From the NCBI GenBank assembly GCA_031283405.1, contig JAITBX010000005.1, positions 1 to 10,608 of the forward strand: DNA of 10,608 bases, in the 5' to 3' direction. Of the stretch, positions 1 to 7,197 are shown one piece after another (the stretch's first letter is position 1; every line of letters begins with the position of its first letter). The notes under the pieces are model-generated. The model was not told the DNA's origin and made no database searches. It saw only the letters and a list, made by a program, of their open reading frames with translations. A program made the translations under genes and the position numbers. Source of the DNA: Burkholderiales bacterium. Its GTDB lineage: Bacteria > Pseudomonadota > Gammaproteobacteria > Burkholderiales > Casimicrobiaceae.

Positions 1-65
1 TCAACGTCGCCGGGGGTCTTGCAGTCTCCCAGCAACTGATCCAATTGTTCTACACTTAGTTTCAT
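1..65 (-). CDS. Partial transposase N-terminus, probably IS256 family
   Basis: Only the first 21 or so codons lie in the window; the gene runs off the left edge. The ATG at 65-63 has a strong ribosome binding site (AGGAG, 75-71) five bases upstream. The peptide begins MKLSVEQLDQLLGDCKTPGD. From memory this resembles the N-terminus of IS256-family transposases, where a 'LL-DCKTP-D' segment comes shortly before the conserved core. The catalytic DDE domain lies outside the window, so the family call rests on about 20 residues and could be wrong. If correct, the protein is the cut-and-copy recombinase of an insertion sequence whose other end lies to the left. Confidence 0.5.
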   Translation of the reverse strand, partial: MKLSVEQLDQLLGDCKTPGDV

Positions 66-112
66 GTCATCTCCTCGGCTTGCGCCTATATTAACGGATG
101 ACACAGTTCAGA
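66..112. mobile_element. Possible IS end upstream of the transposase
   Basis: This is the short leader between the transposase start and unrelated DNA. The segment around 95-110 (cggatgacacagttca) is where the terminal inverted repeat of an IS256-type element would be expected, about 30-50 bases upstream of its start codon. The matching end and the target duplication are outside the window, so the boundary is inferred and not demonstrated. Confidence 0.3.
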
Positions 113-200
113 TTACAGATCCCACAATATAGCCGAAAAGCCAGCCTAAAATTGCGCCATGCAAAAAGGCTAAACACAAAAAAGAAATTTCCCTTAGCAT
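108..200 (-). CDS. Doubtful 30-residue hydrophobic ORF
   Basis: ATG at 200-198, TGA at 110-108. The predicted peptide is nearly all hydrophobic with small residues (central part LHGAILGWLFGYIVGS) and could form one membrane helix. No convincing ribosome binding site is seen. The stop falls within the putative IS end, so this may be the remnant of a longer membrane protein cut by the insertion, or chance. I do not recognise a family. Confidence 0.15.
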   Translation of the reverse strand: MLREISFLCLAFLHGAILGWLFGYIVGSVI

Positions 201-219
201 GCTTTATCGCTTCTTTCTA

Positions 220-342
220 TCATTTTGAGCAAGCCCACATTCCTGCTGATCCCGGCCCGCCCTGTATCCCATCTCCGACAATACCTACACCCACACCACC
301 TATAGCGCCGTAGGCTGGGTTGAGCAACGCAAAACCCAGCAT
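220..342 (-). CDS. Doubtful 40-residue glycine-rich ORF
   Basis: ATG at 342-340 lies inside the palindromic repeat 310-393; TGA is at 222-220. The peptide contains a glycine- and valine-rich run (GAIGGVGVGIVGDGIQGG), reminiscent of glycine-zipper or bacteriocin-like peptides, but its start comes from repeat DNA and there is no clear ribosome binding site. More likely a relic or chance than a working gene. Together with 108-200 it shows that the stretch 66-507 contains no confident gene. Confidence 0.12.
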   Translation of the reverse strand: MLGFALLNPAYGAIGGVGVGIVGDGIQGGPGSAGMWACSK

Positions 343-393
343 TGCAAGCAAAGCGGGGATGCTGGGATTACGCTACGCTTCATCCCAGCCTAC
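310..393. repeat. Palindromic repeat, gtaggctggg ... cccagcctac
   Basis: Perfect 10-base inverted ends at 310-319 and 384-393 enclose an 84-base unit with an inner partial repeat (aacccagc at 333-340 and gctgggat at 361-368). This 'taggctggg' type of intergenic repeat is scattered through many proteobacterial genomes. It sits between the possible IS end and the DUF4126 gene. It is probably a non-autonomous miniature element; no coding role. Confidence 0.7.
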
Positions 394-415
394 TGCACTG
401 GCTCATGAATTTTCC

Positions 416-438
416 GTAGGGGCGACCTTTGATCGCCC
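416..438. repeat. Short hairpin repeat gtaggggcgacc...tcgccc
   Basis: Stem gggcga (420-425) with tcgccc (433-438). The 13-mer gtaggggcgacct at 416-428 recurs exactly at 8069-8081 inside truA, which shows that it belongs to a dispersed repeat family. Confidence 0.65.
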
Positions 439-461
439 GTCAAAAATCGCCCCCATCCCAA

Positions 462-482
462 CCTTCCCCCAGCGGGGGAAGG
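462..482. repeat. Palindrome ccttccccc-agc-gggggaagg
   Basis: Perfect 9-base stem (462-470 with 474-482) and a 3-base loop, just downstream of the DUF4126 gene stop. A closely related hairpin lies at 5933-5951, and the two share the 12-mer ggggaaggagca. There is no T-run on either side, so it is not a standard terminator, although the hairpin could still stabilise the end of the upstream mRNA. Confidence 0.65.
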
Positions 483-507
483 AGCAAGCGTAAAACGCGA
501 AGCCGCA

Positions 508-1179
508 TCAAACATTCGACACATCTTCAGAATCATTTTTCTTGAACCGAAAAGCCGGCGTCGCGCCGAGGTCGGGCTTTCCGCTGAAGATGCGAATCAC
601 GCGCCCAAAAAGTGATTTGAAAAAACGCCAGCTTTTGTGAATCAGCCATACGCTGAGCGCGAGCACGACGATCAAAAAAACGACGAATACCAGCGGATGG
701 GCAAACGCCAGCCACAATCCGGCGGGCGCCATGCCATCTTCGACCAGCGATGCGCCGACATTGCTGAACGGCTCGGGCGAGGTGTTGATGGCCGCGCGCG
801 TCGTTGCCTTGGCCGTATGCGCGGTCGCCGCCAAGCCGCCGCCGATCAACGCCGCTGCTACCGCCATCGTCGCATGGTCGGCGCCGAACACGCTCGCCGC
901 CAACGCGGCGCCGGCGGGAATGCGGATCACGGTTTGCACCATGTCCCACAACGAATCGAGGCCGGGAATTTTGTCGGCGAAAAATTCGACGAACACCATG
1001 AAGCCGCTCGCCGTCAACACCGCCGGATGCGCCAGCATTTGCAAACCGCCGGGCAGCGGCGCCCAGCCGAAGTAGCCCGTCAGCCCTATCAGAAACACGA
1101 CCAGATACAGCCGCACGCCGCTGGCCCAGCCCAAGGCGGCAGCCAGCGCTAATAACTGAGGCAGAGTGAGCGAGTCCAT
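508..1179 (-). CDS. DUF4126 domain membrane protein
   Basis: A 223-residue protein of unknown biochemical function that I assign to the DUF4126 family from its N-terminal pattern: a LALAAALGWASGVRLYLVVF helix, then a GYFGWAPLP loop and a 'VEFFADKIPGLDSLWD' segment. Hydrophobic stretches at about residues 8-33, 52-65, 88-117 and 150-181 suggest an inner-membrane protein with several helices. A basic and then acidic tail (KSWRFFKSLF...NDSEDVSNV) probably lies in the cytoplasm. The ATG at 1179 is the natural start because it opens directly into the first helix, although its ribosome binding site is weak. It lies 54 bases downstream of rraA on the same strand and may be cotranscribed. No substrate or pathway can be assigned from the sequence. 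Confidence 0.8.
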   Translation of the reverse strand: MDSLTLPQLLALAAALGWASGVRLYLVVFLIGLTGYFGWAPLPGGLQMLAHPAVLTASGFMVFVEFFADKIPGLDSLWDMVQTVIRIPAGAALAASVFGADHATMAVAAALIGGGLAATAHTAKATTRAAINTSPEPFSNVGASLVEDGMAPAGLWLAFAHPLVFVVFLIVVLALSVWLIHKSWRFFKSLFGRVIRIFSGKPDLGATPAFRFKKNDSEDVSNV

Positions 1180-1233
1180 GATGCGTTCAGATCGTGGCGT
1201 TTAAGGGTACGCGCAAAATTTGCGGTTTTTAAA

Positions 1234-1725
1234 TCACGCCAACGCGCGCGACGCTGTGATAACGCCGTCGGCGTCGGCGCACAGCCAATGCCCCGGCGTG
1301 AAGGTGGCGCCGCCGAAAGTCACGGCAACATTTTTTTCGCCGATGCCTTTCTTGACGCTTTTTTTCGGATGAGTGTCGATGGCGCGCACGCCGATATCGA
1401 GTTGATCGATGTCGGCGCTGTCGCGGATGCAACCGTAAACGATCACGCCCTGCCAACCGTTTTTCTCGGCCAGAAGACCCAACTGGTCGCCGAGCAACGC
1501 GCAACGCAACGAGCCGCCGCCGTCAACGACCAGAACTTGTCCGTTGCCGTTTTCATTCAGCGCTTCACGCACCAATGAGTTGTCCTCAAAAAGTTTCAGC
1601 GTGACGATTTTTCCGGAGAACGCTTCTTTTTTGCCGAAGCATTGAAACATCGGCTCAACGATTTGCAACGCCGCGTCGGGAGTGTTTTCAAATTGATCGC
1701 AAAGATCGGTGGTTTTCAGTGACAT
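1234..1725 (-). CDS. rraA: RraA family protein: RNase E activity regulator or 4-hydroxy-4-methyl-2-oxoglutarate aldolase
   Basis: A 163-residue protein, the usual length for the compact RraA family. It shows the family core: VLVVDGGGSLRCALLGDQLG (about residues 64-83) and YGCIRDSADI with Arg101-Asp102. In the class II pyruvate aldolases this G-D...R-D arrangement binds the metal-linked substrate. E. coli RraA binds RNase E and slows RNA decay; many homologues that keep the R-D pair are annotated as HMG/CHA aldolases. Sequence alone does not decide between the two roles. The start at 1725 is supported by GGAGA (1736-1732) six bases upstream. It follows purF by 44 bases on the same strand and could be read from the same transcript. 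Confidence 0.88.
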   Translation of the reverse strand: MSLKTTDLCDQFENTPDAALQIVEPMFQCFGKKEAFSGKIVTLKLFEDNSLVREALNENGNGQVLVVDGGGSLRCALLGDQLGLLAEKNGWQGVIVYGCIRDSADIDQLDIGVRAIDTHPKKSVKKGIGEKNVAVTFGGATFTPGHWLCADADGVITASRALA

Positions 1726-1769
1726 CGGATGTCTCCAAAGGACTTATCGAAGATAGGCAGAATATCATA

Positions 1770-3254
1770 TCAATCTTCCGCCCGCGGTTTCACTGCATCG
1801 GCTCGCCCTTGCGCCAACTTCGCCAGATACGCCGCGTCGATATCGCCGGTGGCGTAATGGCCGGTGAAGCACGAGGTTTCAAATTCGGACAGCGCCGGCG
1901 CCGATTCGCGCACGGCGTCTTCGAGCGCTTGCATCTCTTGGTAGATCAGCGCGTCGGCGCCGATTTCGCGCGCGATTTCGTCGTCGCTGCGTTGATGGGC
2001 GACCAGTTCTTTCTGGCTCGGCATGTCGATCCCGTAAACGTTCGGATAGCGCACCGGCGGACTGGCCGAAGCGAAATACACTTTGCGCGCGCCGGCGTCG
2101 CGCGCCATTTGCACGATTTCTTTCGAGGTCGTTCCGCGCACGATCGAATCGTCCACCAGCAGCACGACTTTGTTTTTGAATTCGACGCCGACCGGATTCA
2201 GTTTTTGCCGCACGCTTTTCTTGCGCAACGCTTGCCCGGGCATGATGAAGGTGCGGCCGACGTAGCGGTTTTTAACGTAGCCTTCGCGGTACGGAAGGTT
2301 CAACTCCCGCGCCAATTCCATCGCCGACGGGCGGCTGGAATCGGGTATCGGAATCACGACATCGATGTCGTTCAGTTCAGAAATGCCGCGAATTTTTTCG
2401 GCGAGCTTGGCGCCCATGCGAACGCGAGTATCGTAAACCAGCGCGCCGTCGAGTATCGAATCGGGACGCGCCAAATACACATATTCAAAAATGCACGGCC
2501 TCAACTGCGTCGACCCGTCGAAAGATTGCGAGAAAAATTTTCCATCGCGCGCGATGAACAGGGTTTCGCCGGGCGCGACATCACGAACGATCTTGAAGCC
2601 CTGCGCCTCCAGCGCCACCGATTCGGAAGACACCATCCACGCCGTTCCTTCCGGCGTTTCCTGCCGCCCGATGATCAATGGCCGAATCCCGTAAGGATCA
2701 CGAAATGCGACCAGTCCGTGTCCCGCGATCAACGCTACCGCCGCGTAAGCGCCGCGACAGCGCCGATGCAGCGCGTTGACGGCGGCAAACACCGCTTGCG
2801 CGTCGAACGTTTCGCTGTCGCGGACGGCGCGTTCGAGTTCCAGCGCCAACACGTTCAACAAAATTTCGCTGTCGCTGGTGGTGTTGATGTGACGCATGCC
2901 GGTTTTGAACAATGTCTGCCGCAGTTCTTCGCTGTTGGTCAGATTGCCGTTATGCCCCAGCGCGATGCCGAACGGCGCGTTGACGTAAAACGGTTGCGCT
3001 TCCTGTTCGCTGAAAGAGCTTCCCGCCGTCGGATAGCGGCAATGCCCGATGCCCATGTTGCCGCACAACTCGCGCATGTGCCTCGTGTGAAACACGTTTT
3101 GCACCAGCCCCGCCGCTTTGTGCGTGTACAGATACGACGCTTCTTCGGTGACGATGCCGGCAGCGTCCTGACCGCGATGCTGCAACAGCAGCAACGCATC
3201 GTACAGCGTTTGATTGACCGGCGAATACGCCACCACCCCTACGATTCCGCACAT
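1770..3254 (-). CDS. purF: Amidophosphoribosyltransferase (glutamine PRPP amidotransferase)
   Basis: Catalyses the committed step of purine synthesis: PRPP plus glutamine gives 5-phosphoribosylamine, in the cytoplasm. At 494 residues it is close to the E. coli enzyme. The N-terminal Ntn glutaminase domain starts with MCGIVGV; Cys2 is the nucleophile exposed after Met removal, and there is no propeptide, as in the proteobacterial type. Other glutaminase signatures are LQHRGQDAAGI (25-34), GHCRYPTAGS (70-79) and GHNGNLTNSEE (100-110). The C-terminal phosphoribosyltransferase domain has the PRPP loop VVLLVDDSIVRGTTSKE (363-379). The start has a modest GAAAGG about ten bases upstream. It lies 18 bases after cvpA, a conserved pairing (cvpA-purF) also seen in E. 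coli. Confidence 0.97.
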   Translation of the reverse strand: MCGIVGVVAYSPVNQTLYDALLLLQHRGQDAAGIVTEEASYLYTHKAAGLVQNVFHTRHMRELCGNMGIGHCRYPTAGSSFSEQEAQPFYVNAPFGIALGHNGNLTNSEELRQTLFKTGMRHINTTSDSEILLNVLALELERAVRDSETFDAQAVFAAVNALHRRCRGAYAAVALIAGHGLVAFRDPYGIRPLIIGRQETPEGTAWMVSSESVALEAQGFKIVRDVAPGETLFIARDGKFFSQSFDGSTQLRPCIFEYVYLARPDSILDGALVYDTRVRMGAKLAEKIRGISELNDIDVVIPIPDSSRPSAMELARELNLPYREGYVKNRYVGRTFIMPGQALRKKSVRQKLNPVGVEFKNKVVLLVDDSIVRGTTSKEIVQMARDAGARKVYFASASPPVRYPNVYGIDMPSQKELVAHQRSDDEIAREIGADALIYQEMQALEDAVRESAPALSEFETSCFTGHYATGDIDAAYLAKLAQGRADAVKPRAED

Positions 3255-3272
3255 AGCTTGACTGCCTTTCGT

Positions 3273-3785
3273 TCAATGACTTTTTTCTCCGTGCAACGAC
3301 GGCCACTCCATTCCCAAAAACCAGGGGCGCATCACTTCAATGCCTTGATCGAAGATCGGCCGCAAATGCGAAGGCTCTTTTTCGATCGCCATCTTGAAGC
3401 CGGGCACCAATTCCACCACCCACAACACTGCCAGCACGATCACGATGCCACGCGCGATGCCGAAAACAAAACCTAGGCTGCGATCGACGAAGCCCATGCC
3501 GGAACTGCGCAACAAACGATGCAAAAGGCCGCCCGGTATTCCCACCATCAACAACACGCCGACGAAGATCAACACGAACGACACCAGCGTTGACAGCAGC
3601 GTGTGATTTTTCAGAAACGGAATGATCGCCGCCAACTGCGCGGTGAACAACAGCGCCGCCGCCAACGCCAGAACGCAGGCCATCAATCCGAACAAGGTTC
3701 GGATGATGCCGCGCCAGGCTGCAAACACTGCCGAAATCGCAATCACCGTCACGATCACGGTATCCAGCATCAACCATTCAGCCAT
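3273..3785 (-). CDS. cvpA: CvpA family inner-membrane protein
   Basis: A 170-residue protein with four hydrophobic segments (about residues 8-25, 29-57, 64-88 and 104-125) and the family's early AWRG motif (residues 23-26) after the first helix. CvpA was named for its need in colicin V production in E. coli; its wider role appears to concern envelope integrity, and the mechanism is not settled. Its position directly before purF supports the call. Start choice is uncertain: ATG at 3785 (MAEWLMLD) or ATG at 3770 (MLDTVI). Neither has a strong ribosome binding site, and translation may be coupled to the SPOR gene that ends six bases upstream. Confidence 0.9.
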   Translation of the reverse strand: MAEWLMLDTVIVTVIAISAVFAAWRGIIRTLFGLMACVLALAAALLFTAQLAAIIPFLKNHTLLSTLVSFVLIFVGVLLMVGIPGGLLHRLLRSSGMGFVDRSLGFVFGIARGIVIVLAVLWVVELVPGFKMAIEKEPSHLRPIFDQGIEVMRPWFLGMEWPSLHGEKSH

Positions 3786-3791
3786 CGGCGA

Positions 3792-4427
3792 TCAGCGGGC
3801 GGGCACGACCATGCCGTCGTAGCCGTCCTTCTTCAAACGGTTGCGCACCGTCGCGGCGTCGTCGCGTGTTTTGTACGGGCCGATCCGCACCCGCCACGCC
3901 ATGCCGCGCGCTGTGTCGGTCGGTTCACTGTACGCGGGATAACCGATCTGCTTGACGCGATTGACCATCGCATTGGCGCCCCGATCATCGGTAAATGCCG
4001 CCAACTGTATCGAGAACGTTCCTTTGGCAAAAGCTGCTGTCGGCGGCAACGGCGTCGTTTTTTTCGGCGGCTCCTTCGGCGGCGTTTTGGGAGTCTCTTT
4101 CGGCGCTTCCTTCGGCGATTCTTTCGTTACTTCTTTCGGAGCTTCCGTCTCCACTTCTTTGGGAGTTTCTTTCGGCGGCGCGACCGACTCGACTCTGGGC
4201 GGCGCAGCATCCGGCAGTTTCGTATCCGGCAGCTTCGTTCCGGCAACCGGCGGAATGACGATTTCCACCTTGTCGCCCAGCGGCGCCGGCTCTTTGTCGA
4301 GCAGCTTCGATATCACGAAAAAAGCGACCACCACCAACACAATGGCGCCGATCAGGCGTCGCCGGTTGCGCCGTTTCATTTCGTCGATGAGCGCCACTTC
4401 CTGTAAATTGCTGTTATCGTCTTTCAT
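3792..4427 (-). CDS. SPOR domain protein (DedD-like, peptidoglycan-binding)
   Basis: A 211-residue bitopic membrane protein. A cytoplasmic N-terminus with a basic cluster (MKRRNRRR) precedes one helix at about 25-42. A long Pro/Lys/Glu-rich linker with repeated PKE units follows (about 59-130), then a C-terminal SPOR domain (136-210: GTFSIQLAAFTDD...WRVRIGPYKTRDDA). SPOR domains bind denuded glycan strands at the division septum. The same place in the folC-cvpA-purF cluster is held by dedD in E. coli, so a role in cell division is likely. I chose the ATG at 4427 because the in-frame GTG at 4451 overlaps the only AGGAG, while an AGG lies six bases before 4427. The linker is low complexity and its DNA is a degenerate tandem repeat. 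Confidence 0.9.
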   Translation of the reverse strand: MKDDNSNLQEVALIDEMKRRNRRRLIGAIVLVVVAFFVISKLLDKEPAPLGDKVEIVIPPVAGTKLPDTKLPDAAPPRVESVAPPKETPKEVETEAPKEVTKESPKEAPKETPKTPPKEPPKKTTPLPPTAAFAKGTFSIQLAAFTDDRGANAMVNRVKQIGYPAYSEPTDTARGMAWRVRIGPYKTRDDAATVRNRLKKDGYDGMVVPAR

Positions 4428-4490
4428 TGCGAACCTGCCGATGAAAATCACTCCTGTTGATAGTGAGCGTCGCGCGGCATTAGCACAAAA

Positions 4491-5831
4491 TTACGATACG
4501 GCATAATGCGACAACGCTTCTGCTGCGGTCAAAAACGAACCGAATATCGCCATTCTATCAGTCTCGGCCAATGATGACGCGCCATACGCGCACGCCGCCG
4601 TCACGCTGTCGAAAACGCGGATGCGATCTGCCGCAATGCCGTTGGCCAGCAACGTGTCGCACAAACGGGCGGCACCGCCGCCGCGCGGCCCGGGCAGCGG
4701 CGCAATCCACCATTCGTCGAACACGTCGCGCACACCGGCGATGACACCGGCGGCGTCCTTGTCGGCCAGCATGGCGAGCAACGCGACTGACCGCGAAAAT
4801 CTCTGCGACTGCGCCCACCAATAAGCGGCCAGCGCCCGCGCCGCATGCGGATTGTGCGCCACGTCGCACAAAATGAACGGCTCCCGCCGCACGATCTGCA
4901 AGCGCCCCGCCAAGCGCACGTCGCGCAAGCCCTGCGCTTTGGCGTCGAGAGAAAGCGGCAAACGCTCGCTCAGACCATCAAGCGCCGTGATCGCCACCGC
5001 CGCATTGCCGTATTGATGTTCTCCGGCCAGCGATGACGACGGATAGATTTGCTCTTCTTTGCCGGTTTTATTTCTTTCGTCACATTTTTGCTCGGCTCCC
5101 CGCCGCCAATAACGCCACTGCGCATCATCGACTTTCTCCGCCCCGAAATCGACGCCGAAGTAGCGCCCTTGTGCTCCGATCGCTTCCACTTCGCGGCGCA
5201 GGCTTTCCGGCGGTTGCACGTCTCCGCAAATCAGCGGTCGCCCGCGTCGGGCAATTCCGGCTTTTTCGTAGCCGATGGCTTCGCGGTCGCTGCCCAGATA
5301 TTCGGTGTGGTCAATATCGACCGCAGTCACCATGGCAACGTCGGCGTCGATCACATTCACCGCGTCGAGCCGCCCGCCGAGGCCGACTTCCAACACCCAA
5401 GCGTCGAGCGGCGCGCGCGCGAACAACCAAAACGCCGCCAACGTTCCAAATTCAAAATACGTGAGCGCAATTTCCGGCGCGCCGCCAATAGCACTGCCGC
5501 GCCGCGCCGTTTCCACCGCCGCAAACGCTTCGCACAACGCCGCATCGCTGACTTCGACGCCATCAAGCCGCACCCTCTCGTTGTAGCGCAGCAAATGCGG
5601 CGACATGTACAAGCCGACGCGATAGCCGCCCGCTCGCAGCATCGCCGCGATCAAAGCGGAAGTCGAGCCTTTGCCGTTGGTGCCGGTGACGGTAATGATC
5701 GGACACGACGGCGCGATGGAGAGCTGCGCCGCGACGGCTCGTACCCGTTCGAGCCCCAACGCAATGTGATGCGACGGCTGACGCTGCTCAAGCAGGGCTA
5801 ACCAAGCATTGAGCGACGCGGGAAAAGACAT
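4491..5831 (-). CDS. folC: Bifunctional folylpolyglutamate synthase / dihydrofolate synthase
   Basis: Adds glutamate to dihydropteroate and then to tetrahydrofolate, using ATP, in the cytoplasm. The 446 residues belong to the Mur ligase superfamily. The ATP loop VTGTNGKGSTSAL lies at 48-60, followed by MSPHLLRYNERV (76-87), LEVGLGGRLDAVNV (147-160), DIDHTEYLG (172-180), KAGIAR (190-195) and CDVAHNPHAARAL (322-334, start of the C-terminal domain). All key motifs are present, so the enzyme should work. An unusual polar, lysine- and glutamate-rich stretch (about 244-268) interrupts the region before GEHQYGNAAVA; its DNA is poorer in GC than the surroundings. Followed after 63 bases by the SPOR gene. 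The ribosome binding site is not obvious. Confidence 0.95.
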   Translation of the reverse strand: MSFPASLNAWLALLEQRQPSHHIALGLERVRAVAAQLSIAPSCPIITVTGTNGKGSTSALIAAMLRAGGYRVGLYMSPHLLRYNERVRLDGVEVSDAALCEAFAAVETARRGSAIGGAPEIALTYFEFGTLAAFWLFARAPLDAWVLEVGLGGRLDAVNVIDADVAMVTAVDIDHTEYLGSDREAIGYEKAGIARRGRPLICGDVQPPESLRREVEAIGAQGRYFGVDFGAEKVDDAQWRYWRRGAEQKCDERNKTGKEEQIYPSSSLAGEHQYGNAAVAITALDGLSERLPLSLDAKAQGLRDVRLAGRLQIVRREPFILCDVAHNPHAARALAAYWWAQSQRFSRSVALLAMLADKDAAGVIAGVRDVFDEWWIAPLPGPRGGGAARLCDTLLANGIAADRIRVFDSVTAACAYGASSLAETDRMAIFGSFLTAAEALSHYAVS

Positions 5832-5932
5832 TTTGAATGCGGCAAAGTAAAATTACAAGAATGAAACAAAAGCAGACTTCGGCGCTGCCCGGAAGATGCA
5901 CTACATAAATCACTACGCTACGAGCTTTGCCC

Positions 5933-5951
5933 CCTTCCCCTCTGGGGAAGG
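5933..5951. repeat. Palindrome ccttcccc-tct-ggggaagg between accD and folC
   Basis: Perfect 8-base stem (5933-5940 with 5944-5951). It is related to 462-482 and, through the 11-mer ccttcccctct, to the truA insertion at 7968-7978. It lies in the 166-base gap between accD and folC and has no terminator T-run. It might modulate transcript processing, but is more simply a dispersed repeat copy. Confidence 0.6.
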
Positions 5952-5997
5952 AGCAGATCATCAGCGCTTTCCTGATGCGCCGCTCAGTTTGCAAAAC

Positions 5998-6960
5998 TCA
6001 ATTTGCCGCTTTCGCAGCCTTCGCGGCCGCTTTGCCCGCGGGTTTGGCGGCAACGTTGGCAACAGCAGCGCCGGAATTGGCGGCAACGCCATTGACCGCA
6101 ACAGGCAGCGGCGCATGAGTCAGCATCGCCAGAAGCTGCGCCAATTCCTCGCGCAACTGTTGGCGGTTGACGATTCGATCAACCGCGCCTTTCTTCAACA
6201 AAAATTCGGCGCGCTGAAAACCTTCCGGCAATTTTTCGCGCACGGTTTGTTCAATCACGCGCGGTCCGGCAAAACCGATCAACGCGCCCGGTTCGGCCAA
6301 CACCAAGTCGGCCACAAAAGCAAAACTCGCCGATACGCCGCCCATCGTCGGATCGGTCAAAATTGAAATGAACGGCAATTTTTTCTTCGACAACTCTTGC
6401 AACACCGCCGTCGTTTTCGCCATTTGGAAAAGCGAACCGACGCCTTCCTGCATTCGCGCGCCGCCCGATGCCGACACGCAAATGAACGGCGCGTTCACTT
6501 CGACCGCTGCGCGAACGCCGCGCGCAAATCGCTCGCCGACCACCGCGCCCATCGAGCCGCCCATGAAATCGAATTCAAACGCCGCCAGCACCGCCGGCAG
6601 TCCCCAAATCGTGCCTTTGACGACGACCAGCGCATCGGTTTCGTGCGTCGTCTTGCGCGCCGACGCCAAACGGTCAGGATATTTTTTGCTGTCCTTGAAT
6701 TCGAGGCTGTCCACCGGCTGCACTTCGCTACCGACTTCGACGCGCTCTTGCGGATCGAGCAGTTGATCGATGCGCTCACGCGCCGCGACCCGATCATGGT
6801 ACTGGCACTTGGGGCAAACGTTGAGATTGTTTTCGATGTCCGTTTTGTAAAGCACCGTTTCACACGACGGACACTTCATCCAAAGTCCTTCAGGCACACC
6901 TTTGCGTTCGCCCGGTGTGCTCTTGATGCGTGGCGGAAGCAATTTTTGCAACCAGCTCAT
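5998..6960 (-). CDS. accD: Acetyl-CoA carboxylase carboxyltransferase subunit beta
   Basis: With AccA it forms the carboxyltransferase that moves CO2 from biotin on AccB to acetyl-CoA, giving malonyl-CoA for fatty-acid synthesis. At 320 residues it has the four-cysteine zinc ribbon C-x2-C-x15-C-x2-C (Cys30, 33, 49, 52) and a full crotonase-like fold: VSASGGARMQEG, SILTDPTMGGVSASFAF and GFAGPRVIEQTVREKLPEGFQ. The start is taken at ATG 6960 (MSWLQKLLPPR, the usual family N-terminus) because AGGAG lies at 6970-6966; the longer reading to 6978 has no such signal. The last 34 or so residues are an Ala/Lys-rich tail (KPAGKAAAKAAKAAN) beyond the normal end. On the minus strand a TAAAAT box at 7074-7069 could be the -10 of its promoter, without a good -35. 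Confidence 0.97.
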   Translation of the reverse strand: MSWLQKLLPPRIKSTPGERKGVPEGLWMKCPSCETVLYKTDIENNLNVCPKCQYHDRVAARERIDQLLDPQERVEVGSEVQPVDSLEFKDSKKYPDRLASARKTTHETDALVVVKGTIWGLPAVLAAFEFDFMGGSMGAVVGERFARGVRAAVEVNAPFICVSASGGARMQEGVGSLFQMAKTTAVLQELSKKKLPFISILTDPTMGGVSASFAFVADLVLAEPGALIGFAGPRVIEQTVREKLPEGFQRAEFLLKKGAVDRIVNRQQLREELAQLLAMLTHAPLPVAVNGVAANSGAAVANVAAKPAGKAAAKAAKAAN

Positions 6961-6965
6961 CTCAT

Positions 6966-6970
6966 CTCCT
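6966..6970 (-). promoter_or_regulatory. Ribosome binding site of accD
   Basis: AGGAG on the minus strand, five bases before ATG 6960. It decides for the start MSWLQKLL over the in-frame upstream ATG at 6978. Confidence 0.75.
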
Positions 6971-7197
6971 TTGTCCATCGTTATGCCCCGGCCGCGCGGT
7001 TCGCAGTGTTTCGTTCCACCCGCCCCGCCGGCTCCATATCGACTTTTGACCCTCTCGTCGAATTTGGTATTTTACACCGCAGTTTTTCAAAGCGGCAGTC
7101 GCTGTCGGTATCCGGCGACATGGCGGGCGTAAGCCGGATTTCCCTTCCGTTTGCCATTCGACTCTTCATGCCACTCATTTTTCTCCGCGCCTGCTTC

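Noticed and set aside
98..313. 71-codon plus-strand frame with a proline- and threonine-rich end
   Set aside because: Starts in the putative IS end, ends at a palindromic repeat, has no ribosome binding site and low-complexity content only.
310..482. Possible CRISPR array because of several repeats close together
   Set aside because: The three units are different palindromes, not identical direct repeats with equal spacers.
1212..1230. Hairpin cgcaaa-a-tttgcg followed by five T on the plus strand
   Set aside because: The stem is short with almost no loop, and no plus-strand gene ends here, so a terminator role is unlikely.
1719..3476. 585-codon open frame opposite purF, and similar long frames opposite other genes
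   Set aside because: Antisense to purF and cvpA, arginine- and histidine-rich composition typical of the complementary strand of GC-rich genes; purF is unambiguous.
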